DNA of 53,717 nt, taken from Azospirillum halopraeferens DSM 3675 (lineage in GTDB: Bacteria > Pseudomonadota > Alphaproteobacteria > Azospirillales > Azospirillaceae). The notes below the pieces were generated by a model, which was not told the DNA's origin, searched no databases, and worked only from the letters and a program-made list of their open reading frames with translations. Position 1 is the first letter of the stretch. The number at the start of each line of letters is the position of its first letter. This document shows, one piece after another, positions 8,092 through 17,065 of this stretch. Made by a program: the position numbers and the translations under genes. The stretch spans positions 1 to 53,717 of the forward strand of contig NZ_AUCF01000036.1 in assembly GCF_000429625.1 (NCBI RefSeq), given 5' to 3'.

Positions 8092-9366
8092 TCAGCGCAC
8101 GCCGGACAGCACCACCCGGTCGCGGCCGGCGCCGAAGCCCGCGGCGATGGCGGCGGCCCCCACCACCACCGTCAGCACGCCGGTCGCGGCCCACGAGCCG
8201 GTCCGGTCGTGCAGCAGCCCCACGGCGAACGGTCCGGCGGCGGCCAGGGTGTAGCCGACACTCTGCGCCATGCCCGACAGATGGGCCGCGACGTGGGAAT
8301 CGCCGGCGCGCAGGACGATCAGCGTCAGCGCGATGGCGAAGCTGGCGCCCTGCCCCAGGCCCAGCAGCACCGCCCACAGCCACACCGTGCCGACCGGCGC
8401 GAACAGGCAGCCCAGCATCCCTGCCACCGTCAGGACCAGGGCGATGGCCGCCGCCCCGCCCTGGCTGCGGCGGCGGGCCGCCAGCACCGGCCCGATCAGG
8501 GCCGCGGCGACCTGGACCAGGACCGAAACGGACACCACCAGCCCGGCGGCCGTCGCCCCCAACCCGCGGTCGCGCAGGATGACCGCCAGCCAGCCCAGCA
8601 CGATGTAGGCCAGCGACGACTGCAGCCCCATGAACAGCGTCACCTGCCAGGCCAGCGGGTCGCGCCACAGGCCGCGCACCGGCTGCCGCGGCGGCGGTGC
8701 CGCCCCGGGGGTCCGGCGCGGCAGCAGCGGCAGCCAGACCAGCGCCGCCACCGCCGCCGGCAACGCCCAGAAGGCCAGCGCCACCGGCCAGCCGTCCGGC
8801 CCCCCCGCCAGGGGCACCGTGGCCCCGGCGGCGATGGCGGCGCCGGCGCACAGCGCCATGGTGTAGACGCCGGTCATCAGCGCCGGCCGGTCGGCGAAGT
8901 CGCGCTTGACGATGCCCGGCAGCAGGGCCCCGGCAACGCCGATCCCCGCCCCGGCAATGACGGAGGCGGCGAGTTGCGCCGCGTACCACGGCACCAGGCG
9001 CAGGGCCAGCCCCGCCGCCAGCACCGCCACGGCGGCGAGCACGACCCGCTCCGCCCCCCGACGCTGCGCCAGCCGCGGCGCCAGCAGGCCGAAAACGCCC
9101 AGGCACAGCACCGGCACGGTGGTCAGCACGCTGGCCGCGGTGGCGGAGACGCCGGTGTCGCGCACCAGCTCCGCCAGCACCGGGGAGACGCTGCTCAGGG
9201 CCGGGCGCAGGTTCAGCGCCACCAGCACCAGCCCCGCCGCCACCAGCAGCGGGTGTGCCGGGCGCGGCGCGGGGCCGGCGGTGTCCTCGGCGTCGATCAG
9301 CAGGTCACCGGCCGGAAGCGGGCGGTCCGCCGCGGGTGGATGCGGCGGAACGGAGGAATCGGGCAT
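8092..9366 (-). CDS. MFS transporter of the CynX/NimT type
   Basis: Twelve-TM major facilitator protein of about 424 residues. The first helix contains NLRPALSSVSPVL, the hallmark of the CynX/NimT (cyanate/2-nitroimidazole) branch, whose members are proton-driven exporters of small compounds. Hydrophobic helices alternate with short Arg-rich loops such as APRLAQRRGAERV. I chose ATG 9366 (MPDSSVPP), since the longer in-frame start at 9447 adds 27 residues of non-hydrophobic, low-quality sequence. No clear Shine-Dalgarno supports either. The substrate is unknown. The gene is divergent from another MFS exporter, separated by 190 bases. Confidence 0.8.
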   Translation of the reverse strand: MPDSSVPPHPPAADRPLPAGDLLIDAEDTAGPAPRPAHPLLVAAGLVLVALNLRPALSSVSPVLAELVRDTGVSATAASVLTTVPVLCLGVFGLLAPRLAQRRGAERVVLAAVAVLAAGLALRLVPWYAAQLAASVIAGAGIGVAGALLPGIVKRDFADRPALMTGVYTMALCAGAAIAAGATVPLAGGPDGWPVALAFWALPAAVAALVWLPLLPRRTPGAAPPPRQPVRGLWRDPLAWQVTLFMGLQSSLAYIVLGWLAVILRDRGLGATAAGLVVSVSVLVQVAAALIGPVLAARRRSQGGAAAIALVLTVAGMLGCLFAPVGTVWLWAVLLGLGQGASFAIALTLIVLRAGDSHVAAHLSGMAQSVGYTLAAAGPFAVGLLHDRTGSWAATGVLTVVVGAAAIAAGFGAGRDRVVLSGVR

Positions 9367-9556
9367 AGGGGGGAATCCGCGGATGACGGGCGAGCGCGCC
9401 ACCCTAGCGTGCGCTCCGCCCCACGGAAAGACCGTATGCCCACGCATCAGGCATGCGGCGGCGGCGGTTCCCGCGGATCAGCCGCAATCCCGAACCGCAC
9501 CCGGCGCAGGGCTGTTCATGTTGCGGATGCAAAAGGGTTGCAGCACAGTCGCCGCC

Positions 9557-10792
9557 ATGCCCTACGCTTCCGACCCGCCCGCGCGGGCGAAGGACATCCG
9601 CTTTGCGGAGTTCGTCGCCCTCATCGCCCTTCTCATGGCGCTGACCGCGCTGTCCATCGACATCATGCTGGTGGCCCTGCCGGACATCGCGGCCAGCTAC
9701 GCCGTCGTCTCACCCAACGACCGGCAGCTCGTGGTCACCGCCTATATGCTGGGCTTCGCCGCGGGACAGCCGGTGCACGGGCCGCTGTCCGACCGGTTCG
9801 GGCGCAAGCCGGTGCTGGCCTTCGGCCTGGTGGTGTTCGCGCTGGCCGCGCTGGCCGCCGCGGTGGCGCCCGACTTCGGCTGGATGCTGGCGGCCCGCGT
9901 CGTCCAGGGGCTGGGCGCCGCGGCGCCGCGGGTGGTGGCCATCGCCATCGTGCGCGACCGCTTCGCCGGGCGCGACATGGCCCGGGTGATGTCCTTCGTC
10001 ATGATGATCTTCATCATCGTGCCGGTGCTGGCCCCGGCGATGGGCGAGGGAATCCTGCGCCTGGGTCCCTGGCCGTGGATTTTCGGCGTGCTGTTCCTGT
10101 CCGGAGCCGCGGCGTTTGCGTGGTCGGCCCTGCGGCTGCCGGAGACACGGCCCCCCGGCGACCGCATGCCGCTGTCCGTGGCCGCACTCTCCAATGCCTT
10201 CACCAAGGTGGTGACGACGCGGCGCAGCGTCGGCTACACGGTGGCCATGGGGTTCCTGTTCGGCAGCCTGCTCGCCTACATCGGCAGCGCCCAGCAGGTG
10301 TTCGTCGACGTCTACGGGCTGGGGGAGCTGTTCCCCCTGGTCTTCGGCGCCATCGCCGGGGCCATGGCGCTGGCCTCGCTGACCAACGCCCGGCTGGTCG
10401 GGCGGCTGGGCATGCGCCGGGTGTCCCACGCGGCGCTGCTGGGCTATGTGGCGGTGTGCGCCGTCCCCGTGCTGGCGGGGTTCCCGCCGCAGCCGTCGCT
10501 GGCCCTGTTCTGCGCCTTCCTGGCCGCCATCTTCTTCGCCTTCGGCCTGATCGCCCCCAATTTCAACGCCCTGGCCATGGAGCCTCTGGGCCATGTGGCG
10601 GGCATGGCCTCCTCCTTCATCGGCTTCTACTCCACCGCCGCGGGCGCCATCCTGGGCTGGCTGATCGGCCAGGCGTTCGACGATTCCATCCGGCCGCTGA
10701 CCATGGGCATCGTCGCCTGCGGCCTGCTGGCGCTGGCCACCGTGCTGGTGACCGAGCGCGGGCGGCTGATGCAGGCGCGCGACGCCGCCTGA
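9557..10792 (+). CDS. Bcr/CflA-type multidrug MFS transporter
   Basis: Inner-membrane drug:proton antiporter of the DHA1 Bcr/CflA group, 411 residues, 12 TM helices. Helix 1 carries LSIDIMLVALPDIA with the membrane-embedded Asp typical of the group. The loop 2-3 motif A is GPLSDRFGRKPVL and motif C-like residues appear in helix 5 (VPVLAPAMGEGIL). A longer in-frame start at ATG 9518 is possible; 9557 places the first TM at the usual distance. Its 3' end is followed after only seven bases by the convergent ene-reductase gene. The substrate cannot be stated. Confidence 0.85.
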   Translation: MPYASDPPARAKDIRFAEFVALIALLMALTALSIDIMLVALPDIAASYAVVSPNDRQLVVTAYMLGFAAGQPVHGPLSDRFGRKPVLAFGLVVFALAALAAAVAPDFGWMLAARVVQGLGAAAPRVVAIAIVRDRFAGRDMARVMSFVMMIFIIVPVLAPAMGEGILRLGPWPWIFGVLFLSGAAAFAWSALRLPETRPPGDRMPLSVAALSNAFTKVVTTRRSVGYTVAMGFLFGSLLAYIGSAQQVFVDVYGLGELFPLVFGAIAGAMALASLTNARLVGRLGMRRVSHAALLGYVAVCAVPVLAGFPPQPSLALFCAFLAAIFFAFGLIAPNFNALAMEPLGHVAGMASSFIGFYSTAAGAILGWLIGQAFDDSIRPLTMGIVACGLLALATVLVTERGRLMQARDAA

Positions 10793-10799
10793 CCCGGTC

Positions 10800-11888
10800 C
10801 TACCCGGCCAGGGCCGGATAGTCGGTGTAGCCCCGGGCGCCGCCGCCGTAGAAGGTGGCCTGATCGGGTTCGGCCAGGGGCGCGTCGCGGCGCAGGCGCT
10901 CCACCAGGTCGGGGTTGGCGATGAAGGGACGGCCGAAGGCGATCAGGTCGGCGTGGCCGCTCTCCACCGCCCGGATCGCGAGGGCGCGGTCGTAGCTGTT
11001 GTTCGCCATGTAGGTGCCGCGGTAGAGCCGGCGCAGGGCCGCGAGGTCGCCGCCGAACCCGGGGTGCGGCGCGCGCGTCTGCCCCTCGATCATGTGCAGG
11101 TAGGCGAGTCCGTAGTCGTTCAGGCGCTCGATCACCGGGCTGAAGGTGCCGACCGGGTCGCTCTCGTGCGCGTCGTTGCTCGGGCTGAGGGGCGACAGGC
11201 GGATGCCGGTGCGCCCCGCCCCGGCCTCCGCCACCACGGCGTCCAGCACCTCGAACAGGAAGCGCGCGCGGTTGTCCACGCTGCCGCCGTAGGCGTCGGT
11301 GCGCGTGTTGGTGCCGTCGCGCAGGAACTGGTCGATCAGGTAGCCGTTGGCGGCGTGCACCTCCACCCCGTCGAAGCCGGCGGCCAGCGCGTTGGCGGCG
11401 GCGCGGCGGTAGTCCTCGACGATGCCGGGGATCTCGCCGATGTCCAGCGCCCGCGGCGTCGGGATCTCCACGAATCCGTCGGGGGTGAACGCCTTCATGG
11501 CCGGCCGCACCGCCGAGGGCGCCACCGGCAACCCGCCGCCGGGCTGGAGCGAGGGGTGGGAGATGCGCCCGACGTGCCAGAGCTGCAGGACGATCCGCCC
11601 GCCCGCGGCGTGCACTGCGTCGGTCACGGCGCGCCAGCCGGCCACCTGCGCCTCGCTGTGGATGCCCGGCGTGAAGGCGTAGCCCTGGCCCTGCGGCGAG
11701 ATCTGCGTCGCCTCGGCGATGATCAGGCCGGCGCTCGCCCGCTGGGCGTAGTATTCCGCGTGCATGGCCGTGGGGGCGTGGTCGGGGTTGTCGGCGCGGC
11801 TGCGCGTCAGCGGTGCCATGACGATGCGGTTGGGCAGCGTCAGGGCCCCCGTGGTGACGGTGTCGAAAAGCGTCCTCGCGTCGGCCAT
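10800..11888 (-). CDS. nemA: Old yellow enzyme / N-ethylmaleimide reductase-like FMN oxidoreductase
   Basis: FMN-dependent ene-reductase that reduces activated C=C bonds and nitro compounds with NAD(P)H; 362 residues as usual for NemA. Recognisable signatures: LPNRIVMAPLTRSRA at the N-terminus, the substrate-binding His/Asn pair in GVEVHAANGYLIDQFL, YGGSVDNRARF, and the C-terminal FMN phosphate-binding AFGRPFIANPDL. It is divergent from the glutathione-dependent formaldehyde pathway, so both may answer to electrophile stress. Their shared 177-base promoter region carries a direct repeat. No NemR repressor gene adjoins it. Confidence 0.92.
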   Translation of the reverse strand: MADARTLFDTVTTGALTLPNRIVMAPLTRSRADNPDHAPTAMHAEYYAQRASAGLIIAEATQISPQGQGYAFTPGIHSEAQVAGWRAVTDAVHAAGGRIVLQLWHVGRISHPSLQPGGGLPVAPSAVRPAMKAFTPDGFVEIPTPRALDIGEIPGIVEDYRRAAANALAAGFDGVEVHAANGYLIDQFLRDGTNTRTDAYGGSVDNRARFLFEVLDAVVAEAGAGRTGIRLSPLSPSNDAHESDPVGTFSPVIERLNDYGLAYLHMIEGQTRAPHPGFGGDLAALRRLYRGTYMANNSYDRALAIRAVESGHADLIAFGRPFIANPDLVERLRRDAPLAEPDQATFYGGGARGYTDYPALAG

Positions 11889-12065
11889 TCCTGCCTCTCA
11901 TGTGTGGGGTGCATGGATCGAACCGGTCCAAAGTATAAGGTGCATGGCTCCGGCGCCCACCGTACCATCGGCGCATGGCGCCATCCCGCCGGGGGTGGCT
12001 TGACGACGCGCCGGCGCGGCTGACTTCGTTGCCTGCCGGCCATTGGATGAACGGGAGAGTTGGGT
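11889..12065. promoter_or_regulatory. Divergent promoter region nemA/frmA with 9-bp direct repeats
   Basis: Between the outward-facing nemA and formaldehyde dehydrogenase genes lie two copies of GGTGCATGG (11908-11916 and 11939-11947), 31 bases apart. Between them are an ACCGGT palindrome (11922-11927) and AAGTATAAG (11931-11939). The latter reads TATACT on the minus strand, a good -10 for nemA, or TATAAG on the plus strand. Repeats spaced by three helical turns around a -10 are a plausible regulator site. No matching -35 was found; binding is inferred only. Confidence 0.4.
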
Positions 12066-13184
12066 ATGATCACATCGCGAGCCGCCGTTGCCCGGGAGGC
12101 GAAGCGCCCGCTGGAGATCGAAGAGGTCCAGGTTGCGGCGCCCCGGCAGGGCGAAGTGATGGTGAAGCTGGTGGCGACCGGCGTGTGCCACACCGACGCC
12201 TACACCCTGTCGGGGGCCGATTCCGAGGGCGTGTTCCCCTGCATCCTCGGCCACGAGGGGGCGGGCGTGGTGGTCGAGGTGGGGCCGGGCGTCACCTCGG
12301 TCGCGGTGGGCGATCACGTCATCCCGCTCTACACGCCCGAATGCGGCACCTGCAAGTTCTGCCGGTCCGGCAAGACCAACCTGTGCCAGGCGATCCGCGC
12401 CACCCAGGGCAAGGGCCTGATGCCCGACGGCACGACGCGTTTTTCCGTCGGGGGCCAGCCGATCTTCCACTACATGGGCACCTCGACCTTCTCCGAATAC
12501 ACGGTGCTGCCGGAGATCGCGGTGGCAAAGATCAACAAGGCGGCGCCGCTGGAAAAGGTCTGTCTGCTGGGCTGCGGCGTCACCACCGGCATCGGCGCCG
12601 TGATGAACACCGCGAAGGTGGAGCCGGGCTCGACGGTGGCCATCTTCGGCCTGGGCGGCATCGGTCTGTCGGCGATCATCGGCGCGGCGATGGCCAAAGC
12701 GTCGCGCATCATCGGCATCGACATCAACCCGTCGAAGTTCGAGATCGCCCGCCAGCTCGGCGCCACCGACCTGGTGAACCCCGGGGATTACGACCGGCCG
12801 ATCCAGGAGGTGTTGGTGGAGATGACCGACGGCGGCGTCGACTACTCGTTCGAGTGCATCGGCAACGTCAAGGTCATGCGCGCCGCTCTGGAGTGCTGCC
12901 ACAAGGGCTGGGGCGAGTCGGTGATCATCGGCGTCGCCGGGGCCGGCGAGGAGATCAGCACCCGGCCCTTCCAGCTCGTCACCGGCCGGGTCTGGCGCGG
13001 CTCCGCCTTCGGCGGCGTCAAGGGCCGCTCGGAGCTGCCGGACTACGTGGAGCGCTACATGAAGGGCGAGTTCGAGCTGGACACCTTCATCACCCACACC
13101 ATGGGGCTGGACCGCATCAACGACGCCTTCGACCTGATGCACGAGGGCAAGAGCATCCGCTCCGTCATCCTCTACAACCAGTGA
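12066..13184 (+). CDS. frmA: S-(hydroxymethyl)glutathione dehydrogenase / class III alcohol dehydrogenase
   Basis: Zinc enzyme oxidising S-hydroxymethylglutathione (the formaldehyde-glutathione adduct) to S-formylglutathione with NAD; also acts on S-nitrosoglutathione. 372 residues from ATG 12066, which has GGGAGAG seven bases upstream; a TTG two codons earlier is rejected. Catalytic-zinc residues appear in TGVCHTDAYTLSG and GHEGAGVV. The structural-zinc cysteines are in PECGTCKFCRSGKTNLC, and the NAD-binding loop is GLGGIGL. It is coupled to the following hydrolase, completing formaldehyde oxidation to formate. Also called adhC or flhA in related bacteria. Confidence 0.96.
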   Translation: MITSRAAVAREAKRPLEIEEVQVAAPRQGEVMVKLVATGVCHTDAYTLSGADSEGVFPCILGHEGAGVVVEVGPGVTSVAVGDHVIPLYTPECGTCKFCRSGKTNLCQAIRATQGKGLMPDGTTRFSVGGQPIFHYMGTSTFSEYTVLPEIAVAKINKAAPLEKVCLLGCGVTTGIGAVMNTAKVEPGSTVAIFGLGGIGLSAIIGAAMAKASRIIGIDINPSKFEIARQLGATDLVNPGDYDRPIQEVLVEMTDGGVDYSFECIGNVKVMRAALECCHKGWGESVIIGVAGAGEEISTRPFQLVTGRVWRGSAFGGVKGRSELPDYVERYMKGEFELDTFITHTMGLDRINDAFDLMHEGKSIRSVILYNQ

Positions 13185-13198
13185 GCCGGGAGACCGAG

Positions 13199-14047
13199 GT
13201 GACCGACGAACTCACCGCCGTCGCCGCCAACAGGAGCTTCGGCGGCTGGCACAAGCGCTTCCGGCACCGCTCCACGGTGCTGGGCTGCGACATGGTGTTC
13301 GCCGCCTACCTGCCCCCGCAAGCGGAGGCCGGCCCCGTGCCGGCCCTCTACTGGCTGTCGGGCCTGACCTGCACGGACGAGAACTTCATGCAGAAGGCCG
13401 GCGCCCAGAAGCTGGCGGCGGAGCTGGGCATCGCCATCATCGCCCCCGACACCAGCCCCCGCGGCCCCGACGTGCCCGGCGATCCCGACGGCGCGTGGGA
13501 CTTCGGCCACGGCGCCGGCTTCTACGTGAACGCCACGCAGGAGCCGTGGGCGAAGCACTACCGCATGCACGACTACGTGGTGCGGGAGCTGCCGGGGCTG
13601 GTGGAGCGCACCCTGCCCGTCACCGACCGGCGCAGCGTCGCCGGCCACTCCATGGGCGGTCACGGCGCCCTGGTGTGCGCGTTGCGCAACCCCGGCCGAT
13701 ACCGCGCCGTCTCCGCCTTCGCGCCCATCGTCAACCCCTCGCAGGTGCCGTGGGGCGAGAAGGCGCTGGGCCGCTATCTGGGACCGGACCGCGCGGCGTG
13801 GGCGAAGTGGGATGCCTGCGCGCTGATCGGGGACGCGACGGAGCGCCTGCCCCTGCTGGTGGACCAGGGCGACGGGGACTCGTTCCTCGACACGCAGCTC
13901 CGGCCCGACGCCCTGCGCCGGGCGGCCGAGGCGGCGGGACACCCGCTGATCCTGCGCATGCAGCCGGGCTACGACCACAGCTACTACTTCATCGCATCCT
14001 TCATCGACGACCACCTGCGCCACCACGCGGCGGCGCTGAAGTGCTGA
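13199..14047 (+). CDS. fghA: S-formylglutathione hydrolase
   Basis: Serine esterase releasing formate and glutathione from S-formylglutathione, the second step after FrmA. 282 residues from GTG 13199, which has GGGAGA at 13188-13193. A GTG at 13181 overlapping the frmA stop is an alternative start. The esterase-D fold motifs are clear: LSGLTCTDENFMQKAG, PRGPDVPGD, the nucleophile elbow AGHSMGGHGAL, and the C-terminal catalytic His in PGYDHSYYFI. The end of the gene is followed by a perfect GC hairpin, so the operon probably contains only these two genes. Confidence 0.95.
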   Translation: MTDELTAVAANRSFGGWHKRFRHRSTVLGCDMVFAAYLPPQAEAGPVPALYWLSGLTCTDENFMQKAGAQKLAAELGIAIIAPDTSPRGPDVPGDPDGAWDFGHGAGFYVNATQEPWAKHYRMHDYVVRELPGLVERTLPVTDRRSVAGHSMGGHGALVCALRNPGRYRAVSAFAPIVNPSQVPWGEKALGRYLGPDRAAWAKWDACALIGDATERLPLLVDQGDGDSFLDTQLRPDALRRAAEAAGHPLILRMQPGYDHSYYFIASFIDDHLRHHAAALKC

Positions 14048-14056
14048 ACGTTTCTT

Positions 14057-14079
14057 ACTCCCCCGCGACGCGGGGGAGT
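14057..14079. terminator. Perfect 11-bp hairpin after fghA
   Basis: ACTCCCCCGCG, a single A, then CGCGGGGGAGT: a complete inverted repeat eight bases after the fghA stop codon. No T-run follows, as with most hairpins in this window, so it may stop or stabilise the frmA-fghA transcript. Its right arm contains the left copy of the 10-bp direct repeat that brackets the AT-rich island. Confidence 0.55.
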
Positions 14080-14081
14080 AT
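14072..14081 (+). repeat. Left copy of 10-bp direct repeat flanking AT-rich island
   Basis: GGGGGAGTAT, identical to 17197-17206, at the left transition into AT-rich DNA. It lies inside the right arm of the fghA hairpin. It may be a target-site duplication or attachment core; coincidence is not excluded because the repeat is short and G-rich. Confidence 0.4.
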
Positions 14082-14109
14082 CCTTGCTGCGAGCCAAGAG
14101 GACACCATC

Positions 14110-14178
14110 ATGCAGGATGATATAAATTTGAATGTTTCAGATACCCTTGCAAATTGGGGGGATGCTAAATTTTTCTAG
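14110..14178 (+). CDS. Possible 22-residue peptide at island edge
   Basis: Very small frame starting MQDDINLNVSD and ending GDAKFF, with AAGAGGA nine bases before the ATG. It lies between the fghA hairpin and the AT-rich island. It could be a leader peptide, the stump of a host gene cut by insertion of the island, or chance. Nothing about its function is visible. Confidence 0.2.
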   Translation: MQDDINLNVSDTLANWGDAKFF

Positions 14179-14223
14179 TAAAGATATCTCTCCATTTATA
14201 AAAGGGTATTTATTCGCTACGAT

Positions 14224-14895
14224 CTAAAGATCGTCCACCCAACTAATGTGTTGCCTGATCATTTCATCTCTCTCGATGCTGTGTTGGACGCCAGCGCAAC
14301 CAAGAAAAGAGGCGTATTGGCGCCAAAATCCCGAATATTTTGGGTGAAAGTTATCAAAAACGAAGTTAAAGAAATCCGCCGGCCCCATTGGCGATTGTAC
14401 CGGTATTCGGCAACCAGATGACATAAACGTAAAATGAGAAGCTGGATGCATTTCTCCTTTTTGTTTCGGTGCATAATCAAATCTAAAGAAGCCAAGGCTG
14501 CGTGCTATTTTCACACCTTGTCCCATAACAGCCTCTCGCACCCAGTCAGCAGTGGGCATGCTTTCTGGACATTGATGCATCATGTACTGAGCGACAGGGC
14601 ATGGAAAATAGATATATCGATGTTTTATCAAATCCTTTCCAGAAAATATACACTCAACGGAAACAAGAGCATAGTCATAGAGCAGAGCGGAAAAACGCCG
14701 TGCTTCGAGAATATCAAGATACTCGTCAATCGAGATTCCGTCAGAAGGATACATCCCGATTCCAACGGAGGGTCCAAGGGCAAGCGCGCCCGCACTGCCA
14801 GAAAGCGAATGATGTTGAATATCTCGGAACACTCCTTCGCCAAAGCCATTGATAAAAAACTCATTTAGCTTACCACAAAGGCTACGCGGATTCAT
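14224..14895 (-). CDS. DUF2290-like protein, partner of helicase
   Basis: Predicted 223-residue cytosolic protein that I match, by overall pattern, to the uncharacterised DUF2290 family. Features include a FYDYALVSVE-like stretch (LLYDYALVSVECIFSGKDLIKHRY), a central FRFDYAPKQKGEMHPASHFTF segment with His and Asp residues, and a C-terminal Trp/Phe-rich part ending in HISWVDDL. ATG 14895 lies within the end of the helicase gene (14-base overlap), with AGGA upstream; ATG 14910 would add five residues. The overlap indicates translational coupling and probably a joint function. Low GC throughout. Family assignment is from memory and moderate. Confidence 0.65.
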   Translation of the reverse strand: MNPRSLCGKLNEFFINGFGEGVFRDIQHHSLSGSAGALALGPSVGIGMYPSDGISIDEYLDILEARRFSALLYDYALVSVECIFSGKDLIKHRYIYFPCPVAQYMMHQCPESMPTADWVREAVMGQGVKIARSLGFFRFDYAPKQKGEMHPASHFTFMSSGCRIPVQSPMGPADFFNFVFDNFHPKYSGFWRQYASFLGCAGVQHSIERDEMIRQHISWVDDL

Positions 14896-17065
14896 CGGGG
14901 TCCTGCCCAAACAGGTTAATTAGTTCCTGCTGAACATCTGAAGGCAACTGATCGAATCCTCTCATTCTGACTTTCCTGATTAGAGCGCGGACCTCCTCGT
15001 CATCCTTGGCACCCACGCTTCCACCCTCTCCGCCGTCGGAGGACACTGATAAAGTCCTAAGTTGATTTTTAGAGGGGTAATGGAATTCTAGCCTAAATCG
15101 AGCTTCACGAATACGCGTCATCTCATCTCTGAGCTTCTCCATACCACTGCCAACACCACAGACATAGGTCCAAGCCCTAGATCGCGTAATGGCGGTAAAA
15201 AGAACATTCCTTCTCTTTTTAATTTCCGGCCCTTCGCAAAAATCAGCATCAACTACAAATACTACAGGAGCCTCATTGCCCTTGGCGCGGAATATATGGG
15301 TGACTGCAATCGATTTTTCCCGGAACAATTCATCTTTCGACGATGTAACTCCGGCAATGTGACCCCGCAAATTCGCCGCCAGAAGCGATTTCAGCACCAG
15401 CGCACCGGTTGATTTACTGGTCATAACGTCGGGCAGCACAATCAAAAAATCTGAATGCTGAAGCTCTTCCTCTTCTAGAAGCTGGCTAATTGTTTTCGCA
15501 ATCCAGGAAAACTGCTGTTCCCGATCCCTGAAAACACGCAACTGTAGTGAGTCCTGCGGGGCCAACAATCGATCGAAAAATTCTGGTACACTTTGCGGAT
15601 CCCGCTCCACTGTAACGTCACTATCGAACGAAAGACTCCCTGCTATCTCACGATAACCGAGGCGACGCCATATTATTGGGTCAGGGAACATTTGCACCAT
15701 TTTCGATCTATATATACCAAATCCAAGTCCGTGCGCTGTCACAAGAGTCCATGGAGGATTTCTATAGCATCGAGGAAGAACTATATCCTCCTGAGGCTCA
15801 TCGACTTTATTCTTGAGAGTGACAAGAGCTTTCCCATTTTTATCCATTCCGAACAATTCCACCTCTGATGGCATCTGATACTCGCCTAAGTTCTGCAAAT
15901 CATCATATGCCCATACAATGCGCTTTGGATATCGAGCCATTTTGTATACAAGTCGAAAGAATGATGTCGGCAAGTCTTGTGCTTCATCGATAAGAATCAT
16001 ATCATATAAATCCAATGTTCCGTTTCCGATTGCGCTCAAAGCCTCTTTGCACGCGCCATCAAAGGCCAAGTTATACCCGAACATCCTTGCAGCCGTTCCA
16101 AAGTCTCTAAAGGGACTACCTGACATCGAAACCGCTGTAGAGTATACGCCGGGGCGCTCCCAATTGCCCCAGGCATGCATTACGAGAATTTTTTCCCAGT
16201 CTGGCTCATCATTCACCTGCGCGAAAACAAACCTTCTTATCAATGCCTCAAACTGTTGATAGAGAGACCGAGTGTTAAATGTAACAACAATCTTCCAATC
16301 TGGTCTTTTTACATGCAAGTAAGCAACTTTTAGAGCAAGGACAACCGTCTTTCCCGAACCAGCGAGCCCACGAATTCGCTGAGGCCCATTCACATACTCA
16401 ATAGATCCGCGCTTTTGCCACAAATCAAGATTTGCGATCTGTGCCTCAATCTTCTTTATTATTGCCCCCTTTGAGTCCGGGCGTGTCACATTTTCTCTTT
16501 TCTTAGCCGGCCTCAAATTTGAAATTCTTTGAATTGCTGCATTCAGATGTCGGACGGCACTCTCGTCAAGTTTTTCATCAGCGTCCAAAAGAGGCAGCTT
16601 GTCAAGGCACTCCAAAGAAAGGAGCCATGCCCCGTCCTCCTCAACTACAGTATCGGTTAGTGGGAAGATAGTGACAGTTAACAATTCAACAAGAAGGTTT
16701 CTACCTCGGCGCAGATCTTTAAATGAATTTAGTTTGTTGTATAGAGCAGCATATAGCTGTTCTTGCTTTGACGATACTTGATCCGGAATAGCAGAGGCAT
16801 CAGGAGAGCTAACCCCCTCGCCCTGGTATGAGTAAAGATCAAATATCACCACCCCGTGATCGGGTGACACCAAAACAGCATCATACTCAACCCTACCATC
16901 ATCTATAGATAGAACGGGGTATCCGATATACAATGTGCCTGCAAACTTGGCACCCCTGACAGCGCTAACAAAGTCATGTACGACCGTATGGTCTCTGTAC
17001 TCACCGTAAATTACATCCAGTTCAATGGCAGCAGTTTTCTTGTCCATAATCCCACTCAATCCCAT
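14882..17065 (-). CDS. SF1 (UvrD/Rep-like) helicase with degenerate NERD-like N-terminal domain
   Basis: Predicted 727-residue ATP-dependent helicase. Residues about 20-120 resemble a nuclease-related (NERD/restriction-like) core: E60 and D62 in RVEYDAVLVSPDHGVVIFDLY. However, the usual E-x-K ends as D76-L-Y78, so the catalytic lysine is missing and this domain may bind rather than cut DNA. Helicase motifs follow: Walker A GLAGSGKT (233-240), motif II DEAQD (360-364), and the SF1 C-terminal TAITRSRAW with an upstream THIFRAKGNEAPVVFVVDAD. The tail is acidic. It is the first gene of a two-gene unit with the DUF2290-like gene. AT-rich, probably acquired; a role in phage or plasmid defence is inferred. 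Confidence 0.8.
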   Translation of the reverse strand: MGLSGIMDKKTAAIELDVIYGEYRDHTVVHDFVSAVRGAKFAGTLYIGYPVLSIDDGRVEYDAVLVSPDHGVVIFDLYSYQGEGVSSPDASAIPDQVSSKQEQLYAALYNKLNSFKDLRRGRNLLVELLTVTIFPLTDTVVEEDGAWLLSLECLDKLPLLDADEKLDESAVRHLNAAIQRISNLRPAKKRENVTRPDSKGAIIKKIEAQIANLDLWQKRGSIEYVNGPQRIRGLAGSGKTVVLALKVAYLHVKRPDWKIVVTFNTRSLYQQFEALIRRFVFAQVNDEPDWEKILVMHAWGNWERPGVYSTAVSMSGSPFRDFGTAARMFGYNLAFDGACKEALSAIGNGTLDLYDMILIDEAQDLPTSFFRLVYKMARYPKRIVWAYDDLQNLGEYQMPSEVELFGMDKNGKALVTLKNKVDEPQEDIVLPRCYRNPPWTLVTAHGLGFGIYRSKMVQMFPDPIIWRRLGYREIAGSLSFDSDVTVERDPQSVPEFFDRLLAPQDSLQLRVFRDREQQFSWIAKTISQLLEEEELQHSDFLIVLPDVMTSKSTGALVLKSLLAANLRGHIAGVTSSKDELFREKSIAVTHIFRAKGNEAPVVFVVDADFCEGPEIKKRRNVLFTAITRSRAWTYVCGVGSGMEKLRDEMTRIREARFRLEFHYPSKNQLRTLSVSSDGGEGGSVGAKDDEEVRALIRKVRMRGFDQLPSDVQQELINLFGQDPDESA

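Noticed and set aside
7555..10821. Long plus-strand frame across two MFS genes
   Set aside because: Arg/Pro/Gly/Gln-rich translation overlapping real genes in other frames; no motif.
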